Source of the DNA: Thermoplasmata archaeon
GTDB lineage: Archaea; Thermoplasmatota; Thermoplasmata; Lutacidiplasmatales; UBA184
NCBI GenBank assembly: GCA_030039135.1
Contig: JASHQN010000029.1
Location: 1 to 6,998, forward strand
Reading direction: 5' to 3'
DNA length: 6,998 nucleotides
Part shown: in pieces, positions 1-6,761 of the stretch
How positions within the stretch are numbered: position 1 is the first letter of the stretch
Layout: every line of letters starts with the position of its first letter
Notes under the pieces: model-generated
Told to the model about the DNA's origin: nothing
What the model saw: the letters and a program-made list of their open reading frames with translations, nothing else
Database searches by the model: none
Translations under genes and position numbers: made by a program

Positions 1-298
1 TCAGGTAGCCTTCCTTCTGCATGGCCCCGATCATGGTCATGAGGCGCGCCCCTACCTCGCCCTGGGGAGGGATGCCCAGCACGAACGCGCCGATCTCGCA
101 GTCCTCGTGCTTCGGTAGCCCAGCGTAGAACGCCGATCGAGTGCCATACGCGAAGTACGTGCAGACGGAAGGGACTCCCCCCGGGTGCTCGGTCACGCCC
201 CGGGGCGGCTCGTCCAAGTAGGTGATCTGCACCGGCGGCATCTCCAACTCCAGCTGGCGGGTCAGCTGCGACGCGATCGAACGAAGGTCGTCCCCCAT
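1..298 (-). CDS. DUF169 family protein, N-terminal part (runs off left edge)
   Basis: An open frame runs from an ATG at 298 down to base 1 without a stop, giving 99 residues of an incomplete protein. After an N-terminal helix comes a segment reading LELEMPPVQITYLDEPP, and later LPKHEDCEIGAFVLGIPP. The pattern H-x2-C-x-I-G-A followed by a proline-containing turn, together with the early PPV-hydrophobic strand, resembles what I know of the DUF169 family (COG2043), cytosolic proteins of unknown biochemical role. Cysteines are visible at about residues 46 and 67. No signal peptide is seen. The ATG is chosen because no in-frame start lies upstream and a GAGG motif sits five bases before it. It begins 43 bases after the HEAT-repeat gene ends on the same strand, so co-transcription is likely. 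Family assignment is from memory of the motif; the function is unknown. Confidence 0.65.
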   Translation of the reverse strand, partial: MGDDLRSIASQLTRQLELEMPPVQITYLDEPPRGVTEHPGGVPSVCTYFAYGTRSAFYAGLPKHEDCEIGAFVLGIPPQGEVGARLMTMIGAMQKEGYL

Positions 299-303
299 AG
301 TCG

Positions 304-308
304 CCTCG
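304..308 (-). promoter_or_regulatory. Shine-Dalgarno-like site of the DUF169 gene
   Basis: On the minus strand CGAGG ends five bases before the ATG at 298. It supports that start and an internal-operon mode of translation. A second, stronger-looking GGAGGGTGG lies at 315-323, but its 16-base spacing is too long for a normal ribosome binding site. Confidence 0.4.
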
Positions 309-341
309 AGCGGGCCACCCTCCGGGTCTACACAAACCTAT

Positions 342-1790
342 CTACTGTGGTCCCACTTCAAACAGGCTCCGCAGCGTTCGAGCGCCCTCCCCCGGGCCCA
401 GCGGGGACGGCAGTCGTGCTGGCCGGTCGAGCTCCACCTCGGTAAGGCCCCTGCGGGCCGATTCGAGGGCTGCGAACACCGGCGGATCTGGCCACCGGGC
501 AGCCAGCGCCGAGAGCGCTTGGACCAGGGCGTCGAAGCGGCGAGAGTGCGCATCGGAGACGAGTCGTACCGCTCCGTCCCCCTCGACGAGGACCGTGCGG
601 TGCGAGGGAGGGTGAGGGCGGGCTTGCCCCAGAAGCTCGATCAAGCGGGGGGCCGACGCCCGGTCCGCCAGGCGACCCAATGCCCAGATGGCCGCCAGGC
701 TCACCTCAGGGTCCGGATCCTCGAGCGCCCCCCGGATCTCGGGCGACCGATCGGCGAGGCCGAGCATTCCGAGCCCGTAGACCGCCGCGCGACGCACCCA
801 GGCGCTGGGATCCCGCAGAAGCGGGACCAGCGCTCCCGCATCGTCGTGCCGGCCGACGTTCCCCAGCGCGAGCGCAGCCGCTCCCCGTACCGCCCAGGAG
901 GGGTCGGCCAGCTTCGAGCGCGCGACCTCCCGGGTCTGCGGGGCCCGCATCTCGGCGAGACCGTGGAGGGCGCAGACCCGCACCCACCGGACCTCGTCGT
1001 CCGCCGATCGGGCGAGCGCGGCCCCGCTTTCCGGGGTCCCGATGCGACCGAGCGCGACCATGATCGCCGGCTTCTCCCAGTGGTCGGCGCGCGCCAGGAG
1101 CTCGAGCAGCTCGGGAACGCTCGATTGGTCGCGGCGGAGCCCCGCGACGAGGGTCGCCGCGATCCGGACTCGTCGGACGGGGTCGCGTAGGAAGCGGCGC
1201 ACCTTCTCGGGCGCCCCGGGGTCGTGCGCCCGCTCCAGCGCGATGATCGCCTCCCGTCGAACGCGGTCAGATTCGTCGTCGAGGGCTCGCACCAACCACG
1301 GAATGGCCCGGGGGTCGCCGATCCGTCCGAGCGCGAGGGCCGAGGCGTTCCGAACGAGCGCGCTCGGGTCCCGGCCGAGCGTCTCGGCGAGAATCCCCGT
1401 CGAACGAGGGTCGTGGATCCGCGAGAGGGCGTAGGCCGCCTGGGCTCGCGCCCGCCAGTCCGGGTCGACGAGCGTCGCCTCAAGCGCGGGACGGCTCGCC
1501 GAATGACTGATGGCGCCGAGGGCCGAGGCGGCGCCGACCCTCAGGCCGACGTCCGGACTGCGGAGCGCCTGCTCCAGGTGGGGTCTCGCCCGGGGATCCT
1601 TGAGCGCTCCCAGCCGCAGCGCCGCCTGACGAGCGCTCACCGTGTCGGGCCCCGAGAGGACCTCGAGGAGGCGGTCGAGATCTCCCGTGGCCGTCGCGCG
1701 GGCCGGGCGCGTCCTCCGACGGGGTACGGGTCGCCGCGGGGCTGCACGGCGCGGTCTCGACCGAGGGCGTGGCGTGCGGGCACGGGACAC
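342..1790 (-). CDS. HEAT-repeat (PBS-lyase-like) scaffold protein
   Basis: A protein of 482 residues built almost entirely of helical HEAT-like repeats. Residues 1-34 are a basic, Arg/Pro-rich, probably disordered tail. From about 36 to 390 there are roughly eleven repeats of about 31 residues, each with the signature hydrophobic helix plus a turn such as ALGRIGDPRAIPWLVRAL (about 153-170). The remaining 90 residues are less regular, with helix-like stretches near 418-450. No catalytic motif, signal peptide or membrane segment is visible. HEAT-like repeat proteins of this type act as protein-binding scaffolds; some relatives are bilin lyases, but nothing here points to that activity. The start is a GTG at 1790 with no good ribosome binding site. 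A weak TATA-like CTCTTACG is centred about 26 bases upstream, fitting a leaderless message. The partner is unknown. It probably leads an operon with the DUF169 gene and is divergent from the ferredoxin gene. Confidence 0.88.
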   Translation of the reverse strand: MSRARTPRPRSRPRRAAPRRPVPRRRTRPARATATGDLDRLLEVLSGPDTVSARQAALRLGALKDPRARPHLEQALRSPDVGLRVGAASALGAISHSASRPALEATLVDPDWRARAQAAYALSRIHDPRSTGILAETLGRDPSALVRNASALALGRIGDPRAIPWLVRALDDESDRVRREAIIALERAHDPGAPEKVRRFLRDPVRRVRIAATLVAGLRRDQSSVPELLELLARADHWEKPAIMVALGRIGTPESGAALARSADDEVRWVRVCALHGLAEMRAPQTREVARSKLADPSWAVRGAAALALGNVGRHDDAGALVPLLRDPSAWVRRAAVYGLGMLGLADRSPEIRGALEDPDPEVSLAAIWALGRLADRASAPRLIELLGQARPHPPSHRTVLVEGDGAVRLVSDAHSRRFDALVQALSALAARWPDPPVFAALESARRGLTEVELDRPARLPSPLGPGEGARTLRSLFEVGPQ

Positions 1791-1812
1791 TGCGTCGAGG
1801 AGTCGCCAGGGG

Positions 1813-1820
1813 CGTAAGAG
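1813..1820 (-). promoter_or_regulatory. putative TATA box of the HEAT-repeat gene
   Basis: The minus strand reads CTCTTACG, an AT-richer patch in GC-rich DNA, centred about 26 bases before the GTG at 1790. That is the distance expected if transcription starts at the start codon. The match is weak on sequence alone; spacing shared with the two cyclase promoters is the main support. Confidence 0.35.
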
Positions 1821-1965
1821 AATGCTCCCGCGCCGGGAGGTCGGTGGGTGACAAGCCGGGACGAACGCCGGCCGCTCGGATCAGAGCCACTACTTCGGCG
1901 GGAAACCTCGCGAGGGGGGCACGCTCTGTCTCGAGTCCAAAAGGGCGGCCGCAACTCCGGCGCAG

Positions 1966-1974
1966 TCTCTAAAT
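1966..1974 (+). promoter_or_regulatory. putative TATA box of the ferredoxin gene
   Basis: TCTCTAAAT lies about 40 bases before the GTG at 2010. With the usual archaeal spacing, transcription would begin near 1997, leaving a leader of about 12 bases that contains GGGTGG at 1998-2003 as a possible ribosome binding site. Confidence 0.4.
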
Positions 1975-1997
1975 GAGGGTCGCTACTGGCCCCTGCC

Positions 1998-2003
1998 GGG
2001 TGG
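1998..2003 (+). promoter_or_regulatory. possible ribosome binding site of the ferredoxin gene
   Basis: GGGTGG ends six bases before the GTG at 2010 and contains GGTG, which can pair with the archaeal 16S tail. No in-frame start codon lies just upstream, so it helps decide the GTG start, although a second in-frame GTG at 2019 remains possible. Confidence 0.35.
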
Positions 2004-2009
2004 ACAGGC

Positions 2010-2288
2010 GTGGTCGAGGTCGTGATCGAGCTAGAGAAGTGCACGGGCTGCGCCCATTGTCGTGACGTCTGTCCGGTGAACGTCTTCGAGCTCCGCCCCC
2101 GTGACCAGTTCCCGAACGTCGTGGACGACCCGACCGTCGGGGCCAAGTTTCAGTTCCGGGGCGAGAAATCGGTGGTGATTCACGGCCCGGACTGCATCGT
2201 CTGCGAAGCGTGCTTGTTCGAGTGCGAAGGCGAGTGCATCACGATCAAAGACGACGAAGGCAAGGTCCATCTTTCCACGTACAAGTGA
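2010..2288 (+). CDS. 2x[4Fe-4S] ferredoxin
   Basis: A 92-residue acidic cytosolic protein with two cysteine clusters. The first, close to the N-terminus, is C11-x2-C14-x2-C17-x3-C21-P, a textbook [4Fe-4S] motif. The second is C62-x2-C65-x2-C68-x3-C72, again four correctly spaced cysteines, but the usual Pro after the last one is replaced by Glu, and another cysteine follows at 76 (ECEGEC). About 40 residues separate the clusters, longer than in minimal clostridial-type ferredoxins. The insert contains NVVDD and a basic-aromatic stretch. By family it should carry low-potential electrons between oxidoreductases. No redox enzyme is encoded nearby, so the partner cannot be named. The GTG start puts the first cluster at the expected distance from the N-terminus. 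It is transcribed away from the HEAT-repeat gene. Confidence 0.9.
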   Translation: MVEVVIELEKCTGCAHCRDVCPVNVFELRPRDQFPNVVDDPTVGAKFQFRGEKSVVIHGPDCIVCEACLFECEGECITIKDDEGKVHLSTYK

Positions 2289-2554
2289 GATCCCGGTAGG
2301 GTCGGCCCCCCGGATCGCTCGGCGCTAAGGCCGCTCGTCGTCCGACTTCCCTAAGGGCTACTCGCTGGCGCCGTCGGGTTCGCGCAGGGTGTCCGCGGGA
2401 AGAGAGCCCATGGGGCGCGAGTCGGTGACGAGCATGGGCGACCGCACGTCCCGCGAAACGACGGCGTCGAGGGCGCGATCGGGACAATCGCGGGAGCTCG
2501 ACTTCCGACCCAGGAAGAGGTCCAGGGTATGCTTCTCGCGTCGGCCGAGAACTC
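2289..2554. other. gap between ferredoxin and cyclase genes; no start-bearing gene
   Basis: This 266-base stretch lies between two converging genes. No RNA gene or poly-T terminator is visible. It shows three-base GC periodicity, with G or C concentrated at coordinates divisible by three. This fits either a minus-strand reading frame that lacks a start codon (see the 2358-2612 entry) or an Arg/Ser-rich plus-strand frame opening with a GTG at 2389. Confidence 0.4.
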
Positions 2555-2612
2555 CTAGGCGAGCTTCAGGCGACGCAAGAGCAGCGGGAAGCGTGGGTCG
2601 GAGCGAAGCGAG
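2358..2612 (-). pseudogene. coding-like open frame without a start codon; possible gene remnant
   Basis: On the minus strand an open frame of about 84 codons ends at a TAG at 2358-2360. It begins inside the cyclase 3' end in another frame and then covers most of the gap. The 59 codons after the overlap (2361-2537) mostly end in G or C. They translate to a natural-looking mix with hydrophobic runs such as TLDLFLGRK, ALDAVV and SPMLVTDSRP. No ATG, GTG or TTG occurs before an internal GTG that would leave only about 29 residues. It could be a decayed gene tail, a frameshifted gene, or chance openness in GC-rich DNA. I recognise no family. Confidence 0.25.
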
Positions 2613-4483
2613 TCAAACCTCGGCTCCACTTTGATCCATGCGAGCCAGGCCGACCGCTCACGGTTCGCTCGTTCCAGCCACTCGAACGCCCGATCCCGAT
2701 CACCCAGCCCGACGTGGACGAGCGCGATCCAGTACGACGGAACGTACTGGCTCCGCGCCCGGCGCATGAGAGTCGCGAGAAGCCTCCGCGCCTCGCGAGC
2801 GCGGCCCGCCGAGGCGTACGCGTGTCCGAGCACGGCAAGGCTCATCGTGCTCTCCTTCGAGAGCCTCACCGCGGTCTGAACTTCGGCGATCGCCTCGTCG
2901 TACATCGCCTTCTCGAGGTAGGGCCGTCCGAACCAGAGATGGGCCTGGGCGAAGTTCGGGTCGAGCCCGAGCGCCTTGCGATACTGGACGATCGCCCGAT
3001 CGTACTGACGGGAGAGATAGAGCACGTGACCGAGGGCGGTGTTGATGGACAGCGACAGGGGATCAAGTTCGAGCGCCCGTTCGATCTCGGCCAGCGCTTC
3101 GTCGAGCCGGCCCATCGCCTTCAGGAGGTCGGAATAGAACTGGTGGGCGGGTGCGTAGTTCTCGTTCAGCGCGATGGACTGGCGAAACTCGCGCTCGGCC
3201 TCCACCCACGCCCGATCGTAGAGGAATCGGACGAAGCCGAGGGAGGCATGGGCCTCTGCGAGCGTCGGATCGAGCGCGATCGCGCGCAGGGCCGCCGTCC
3301 GGGCCCGGGGGAACGCGTCGCGGGGCCGGACGAACTCGAGCCATGCGAGAGTACTGTAGGTGTCCGACGTGCCGGCGAGCGCACGGGAGAAACGCGAGTC
3401 CGCCTTCAGGGCGAGCGCGAAGTTCTCGAGCGCCTGCCGAAGGGCGACCTCGGTCCGCTGGTTAAGGAAGTACCGCCCCTTGAGGTAGGCCGAATGCGCC
3501 GCGGTGTTCTCGGTGATCGGACGTTGAAGAGACCTGTGCTCGGGGCCGAGAATCTTAACCTCGAGAGCACTGGCGATGCGCTCGGAGACCTCCGACGGGA
3601 GGGCGAACAGATCGCGGCCCTCCCGATCGAAGGCCTGCGACCAAAGCGTTTCGGCGCTCGATGCGTCCAAGAGCCGGGCGGTGACGCGGACCTGGCTCCC
3701 GGACTTTCGGATCCCTCCTTCGACGACCGCCGTCGCGTCGAGTTCCCTCGCGATCGTCGCGGGGGAGGAATCCGAACGCTTGTATCTCATCACGGACGCG
3801 CGGCCCACCACACGAAGGCCGGCAATCTTCGATAGCGCCTGGATGAGCTCCTCGGTGATTCCGTCGGCAAAGTACTCGTCCTCGGCCCGACCGCTGATGT
3901 TCGCGAGCGGTAGCACCGCCACCCTCGGTCGATCTCGCCGCGGGACGGGAGGTGCGGGGTGGGCGGAGGGGAGGTCGATCTTGTACACTGGGATCGGGAC
4001 GGCGATGTTCTTAAGCTCGGGAATCCCGGCGGATACGAAGCGGACCGAGATCTTGTTGCGCACCTGGTCGTAGACCTGCTGGGACACGCTGACCCCGCCC
4101 GGGTCGGCCAAGGGCTCGATCCGAGCGGCGATGTTCACCGCGTCGCCGAACACATCCTTGCCCCGGTGGACAACGTCGCCGAGATGGATCCCGATCCTCA
4201 GCTCGATGGGCCCCCCGTCCGAGCTTGACTTCCGTCGATCCATCGCCTCCTGGATGGAGATCGCGCACCGCACTGCGTCGAGAGCGCTCCCAAATTCCAC
4301 GAGAAAGCCGTCGCCGAGCGACTTGACCGGACGCCCCCCGAACGAGGTGAAGATCGGGCGGAGAACTCGCTCCTGTTCCTGGACTGCCTCGAGCGCTCGA
4401 CCCTCGTCGCGCTGGGCGAGCGCGGAGTATCCGACCATGTCGGTGAGCATCATCGCGGCCAATCGCCGACCGCCCACCGACAC
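2555..4483 (-). CDS. class III adenylate cyclase with TolB-like and TPR domains (paralogue 1)
   Basis: A protein of 642 residues predicted to convert ATP to cAMP in the cytoplasm. Residues 6-170 form a class III cyclase domain with every key residue in place: metal-binding Asp15 (LTDMVGYS) and Asp58 (GDGFLVEF), adenine-selecting Lys54 and Asp110, and transition-state Asn117 and Arg121 (DAVNIAAR). Lys/Asp points to ATP rather than GTP. After a Pro-rich linker, residues 187-325 resemble the TolB N-terminal-like module (VAVLPLANIS, YFADGITEELI) often found in such cyclases. Residues about 335-620 carry seven or so clear tetratricopeptide repeats (for example DEALAEIERALELDP), probably for protein binding. 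There is no signal peptide or membrane segment. The GTG start is supported by gapless alignment with the divergent paralogue from residue 1 and by a TTAA box about 27 bases upstream. Confidence 0.92.
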   Translation of the reverse strand: MSVGGRRLAAMMLTDMVGYSALAQRDEGRALEAVQEQERVLRPIFTSFGGRPVKSLGDGFLVEFGSALDAVRCAISIQEAMDRRKSSSDGGPIELRIGIHLGDVVHRGKDVFGDAVNIAARIEPLADPGGVSVSQQVYDQVRNKISVRFVSAGIPELKNIAVPIPVYKIDLPSAHPAPPVPRRDRPRVAVLPLANISGRAEDEYFADGITEELIQALSKIAGLRVVGRASVMRYKRSDSSPATIARELDATAVVEGGIRKSGSQVRVTARLLDASSAETLWSQAFDREGRDLFALPSEVSERIASALEVKILGPEHRSLQRPITENTAAHSAYLKGRYFLNQRTEVALRQALENFALALKADSRFSRALAGTSDTYSTLAWLEFVRPRDAFPRARTAALRAIALDPTLAEAHASLGFVRFLYDRAWVEAEREFRQSIALNENYAPAHQFYSDLLKAMGRLDEALAEIERALELDPLSLSINTALGHVLYLSRQYDRAIVQYRKALGLDPNFAQAHLWFGRPYLEKAMYDEAIAEVQTAVRLSKESTMSLAVLGHAYASAGRAREARRLLATLMRRARSQYVPSYWIALVHVGLGDRDRAFEWLERANRERSAWLAWIKVEPRFDSLRSDPRFPLLLRRLKLA

Positions 4484-4504
4484 GCCACCGAATCGGAACT
4501 CCGG

Positions 4505-4514
4505 GTGTTAAGTG
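4505..4514 (-). promoter_or_regulatory. putative TATA box of cyclase paralogue 1
   Basis: The minus strand reads CACTTAACAC, with the TTAA core centred 26.5 bases before the GTG at 4483. It is one of two AT-rich islands in this GC-rich intergenic region and implies a leaderless transcript; no purine-rich ribosome binding site precedes the start. Confidence 0.55.
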
Positions 4515-4558
4515 CTGCGCAGGAGGCGGACCCCTAGCGGACGGCGCGAGGGCCCTTG

Positions 4559-4577
4559 GCCGCCCGAACCGGGCGGC
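4559..4577. repeat. perfect inverted repeat midway between the divergent cyclase promoters
   Basis: GCCGCCCG, a three-base spacer AAC, then CGGGCGGC: two perfectly complementary eight-base arms. The centre (4568) coincides with the midpoint of the two start codons (4567.5) and of the two TTAA boxes (4567). It could bind a dimeric regulator acting on both genes. Short GC palindromes do arise by chance at this base composition, so only the symmetry of placement raises it above background. Confidence 0.45.
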
Positions 4578-4621
4578 TCTCGGGGCCTCTCACCACCGTT
4601 TCGCGACCCGTCCGCGCAGTC

Positions 4622-4630
4622 CTTAATTTC
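4622..4630 (+). promoter_or_regulatory. putative TATA box of cyclase paralogue 2
   Basis: CTTAATTTC, with TTAA centred 27.5 bases before the ATG at 4652. It is the most AT-rich patch of the intergenic region. Spacing again predicts transcription starting at or next to the start codon, without an untranslated leader. Confidence 0.6.
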
Positions 4631-4651
4631 GCGCGAGAGAGTTCGTAGGCG

Positions 4652-6616
4652 ATGCCTGAATCGCGTCGCCGTCTCGCCGCCATCATGTTCACGGACCTGG
4701 TGGGCTACTCCGCCCTGGCCCAGAAGGACGAGGCGACCGCCCTCGAGGTCCTTGAGCGCCACAACCGGCTCCTGCGGCCGATCTTCTCGAAGCACGGGGG
4801 GCGCGAGGTGAAGACCGTCGGCGACGCTTTCCTCGTCGAGTTCGACAGCGCGCTCGATGCCACCCGTTGCGCCCTCGAGATCCAGCAGTCGCTCCACGAT
4901 TACAACGCGTCCGCCCCCGAGGGCTGGGAGATACGTGTCCGTATCGGCATCCACGTGGGCGACGTCGTTCAGACCGACCACGACGTACTGGGAGATGCGG
5001 TCAACATCGCGTCCCGAATCCAGCCCCTGGCCGAGCCCGGCGGCATCTGCCTGACGCAGCAGGTGTACGACCAGGTCCAGAACAAGGTCCCAACCCCGCT
5101 CGTGAGGATGCCCCCGGTGGCCCTCAAGAACATCCGTGTCCCGCTAACCGTCTATAAGGTCGTGCAGACCTGGCAGGGGGCTCCGACCGCCCGGGCCGGG
5201 GCCCGGCCGGGGACCGCCCGCCAGATCGCGGTCCTGCCGCTCGCCAACATCAGCCCCGATCCGAATGACGGCTACTTCGCGGACGGGCTCACCGAGGAAC
5301 TGATCTCGGAGCTGTCGCACGTCCCCGGCCTTGACGTCATCGCACGGACGTCGGTCCTTCGCTACAAGTCCGCGGCCGCCTCGGTCTCCCAGATTGGCGC
5401 CGATCTCGGCGTGGACACGGTCCTCGAGGGGAGCGTCCGGAAGGCCGGGAAGCGCATTCGTATCTCGCTGCAGTTGATCGACGTCGCGACCCAGCGGCAC
5501 ATCTGGGCGAACAGCTACAATCGGGAGATCGACGATGTGTTCGCCGTGCAGGCCGATATCGCCGCCCGGACCGCGGAGGCGCTCCAGCTCGAGCTCGGGA
5601 AATCGGAGCAGGGAGCCCTGGACCGCCGGCCCACGCCGAACCCCGCGGCCTACGATCTCTACCTCCGAGGGCTCGTGATGGCGAACGACGTGACAGAGAA
5701 AGGGCCCGAGGACGCCGCGAGGTACTTCGACCAGGCCACGAAGCTGGACCCGTCCTTCGCCGACGCGTTCGCCGCTTGGGCCAACGTCCTCGTGGCCGCC
5801 GCCGGCGACAGCGTGCCGATGCGAGACGTCATGCCGCAGGCCCGAGAGCTGGCCGCACGGGCCCTCGCGCTCGACCCGGATTCCTCCGACGCGCACTCGG
5901 CCCTCGCGAACATCGCCTTCCAGATGGACAACGACTGGGCGCGCGCGGACGCCGAGTTCCGCAAGGCGATCGCGCTCAACCCGAGCAACGTCACGGCCTA
6001 CCGTTTCTACGGACTGCTCCTCCTCGCCCTCAGGCGTTTCGAACCGGCGAAGGAGGTCATTCGAACGCTGATCCGGCTCGATCCTGGAGGCCACCATCGC
6101 AACATCCTCGCGTGGGCCGAACGCGATTCCGGCAATGTGGACGCGGCGTACGCGATCCTACAGGAGGAGTGGGCGGCCTCCCCCGATTCTGCCGATACCC
6201 AGATCTACAAGGGGATATTCCTGTTCTCCATCGGGCGCCGCGACGAGGCCGCGAAGGAGGCCGCGAAGCCCCTGAAGGACCCGACGCGAACCGACCGGTT
6301 CGATTACGCGCTGCTCAACGCGCTCGTCGGGAACCCTCAGCCGGCTCGCGAAGTTATCGCCGAGGCGGAGCGCGGGGAATCGCCGATCTACGTGTCGGCG
6401 ACGGATCTCGCGATGCTCTACGGCGCGATCGGCGAGAAGGCCAGGGCGCTCGACCTTCTCGAACAGGACTATCGGGACGGCAATCGCGTACTGTGGCTGT
6501 GGTACCGCGGCGACTTCTTCGACTCGATCCGAGACGACCCTCGCTTCGTCGCCCTCCTCCATCGGTACGGGCTTTCCGTGGAGGAGGTCCCGAAAGGGGT
6601 TCCGCGGACGGGGTGA
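4652..6616 (+). CDS. class III adenylate cyclase with TolB-like and TPR domains (paralogue 2)
   Basis: A protein of 654 residues, paralogous to its divergent neighbour and likely also a cytoplasmic producer of cAMP from ATP. The cyclase domain (about 6-170) keeps metal-binding Asp15 (FTDLVGYS) and Asp58 (GDAFLVEF), adenine-selecting Lys54 and Asp111, and transition-state Asn118 and Arg122 (DAVNIASR). A linker rich in Ala, Arg and Gly (about 176-189) leads to a TolB-like module at about 190-325 (IAVLPLANIS, YFADGLTEELI). The rest is TPR-like helical repeats (for example FRKAIALNPSNVTAYRFYG). From about residue 460 on the repeats are more degenerate than in paralogue 1. The C-terminus ends with the DPRF-ALLHRYGL type motif common in these proteins. 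No membrane segment is seen. Over the first 78 residues the pair align without gaps at about 64% identity. The ATG start is supported by that alignment and by the TTAA box upstream. Confidence 0.93.
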   Translation: MPESRRRLAAIMFTDLVGYSALAQKDEATALEVLERHNRLLRPIFSKHGGREVKTVGDAFLVEFDSALDATRCALEIQQSLHDYNASAPEGWEIRVRIGIHVGDVVQTDHDVLGDAVNIASRIQPLAEPGGICLTQQVYDQVQNKVPTPLVRMPPVALKNIRVPLTVYKVVQTWQGAPTARAGARPGTARQIAVLPLANISPDPNDGYFADGLTEELISELSHVPGLDVIARTSVLRYKSAAASVSQIGADLGVDTVLEGSVRKAGKRIRISLQLIDVATQRHIWANSYNREIDDVFAVQADIAARTAEALQLELGKSEQGALDRRPTPNPAAYDLYLRGLVMANDVTEKGPEDAARYFDQATKLDPSFADAFAAWANVLVAAAGDSVPMRDVMPQARELAARALALDPDSSDAHSALANIAFQMDNDWARADAEFRKAIALNPSNVTAYRFYGLLLLALRRFEPAKEVIRTLIRLDPGGHHRNILAWAERDSGNVDAAYAILQEEWAASPDSADTQIYKGIFLFSIGRRDEAAKEAAKPLKDPTRTDRFDYALLNALVGNPQPAREVIAEAERGESPIYVSATDLAMLYGAIGEKARALDLLEQDYRDGNRVLWLWYRGDFFDSIRDDPRFVALLHRYGLSVEEVPKGVPRTG

Positions 6617-6629
6617 GGCGCGGCCCGCT

Positions 6630-6645
6630 CCGCGGGTTCCCGCGG
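6630..6645. terminator. inverted repeat after cyclase 2, possible 3'-end hairpin
   Basis: CCGCGGG-TT-CCCGCGG begins 14 bases after the cyclase stop codon and can fold into a seven-base-pair, all-GC stem. There is no run of T after it, so it is not a standard intrinsic terminator of either domain of life. It lies between two converging genes, where an RNA-stabilising or blocking structure would make sense. Confidence 0.3.
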
Positions 6646-6761
6646 TGCCTCGGGACCCGTTACGGGCACGTCGCGCGGCCGCGATGGCGCTCTAGCGCCG
6701 GCCGAGATCTCGGAGCCGTGCGAAGAGCCACGTTTCGGGACCTACCTCGAGCGCTAGGGAA

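Noticed and set aside
222..1190. Long plus-strand open frame of 322 codons
   Set aside because: It lies antisense to the HEAT-repeat gene, is very rich in Arg, Pro and Gly, and shows no domain; it is a shadow of a GC-rich gene.
1480..1890. Minus-strand frame opening with an ATG at 1890 upstream of the HEAT-repeat gene
   Set aside because: It overlaps the HEAT-repeat gene in another frame and reads as Pro/Arg/Ser low-complexity sequence; the repeat protein clearly occupies the true frame.
1906..1915. Ten-base palindrome CCTCGCGAGG in the HEAT-ferredoxin intergenic region
   Set aside because: Short, GC-only and not symmetrically placed relative to either promoter; expected by chance at this composition.
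2289..2316. Imperfect hairpin just after the ferredoxin stop (GATCC ... GGATC)
   Set aside because: Only five outer pairs are continuous before mismatches and no T-run follows, so it is not convincing as a terminator.
2389..2634. 81-codon plus-strand frame in the gap after the ferredoxin
   Set aside because: Arg/Ser-rich, no motif, and overlaps the cyclase 1 end. It shares third positions with the more protein-like minus-strand frame, so its GC bias is not independent evidence.
2714..3835. 373-codon plus-strand open frame
   Set aside because: Antisense to the TPR and TolB-like region of cyclase 1, which has unmistakable domains on the other strand.
5144..6097. 317-codon minus-strand open frame
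   Set aside because: Antisense to cyclase 2 with no recognisable motif.
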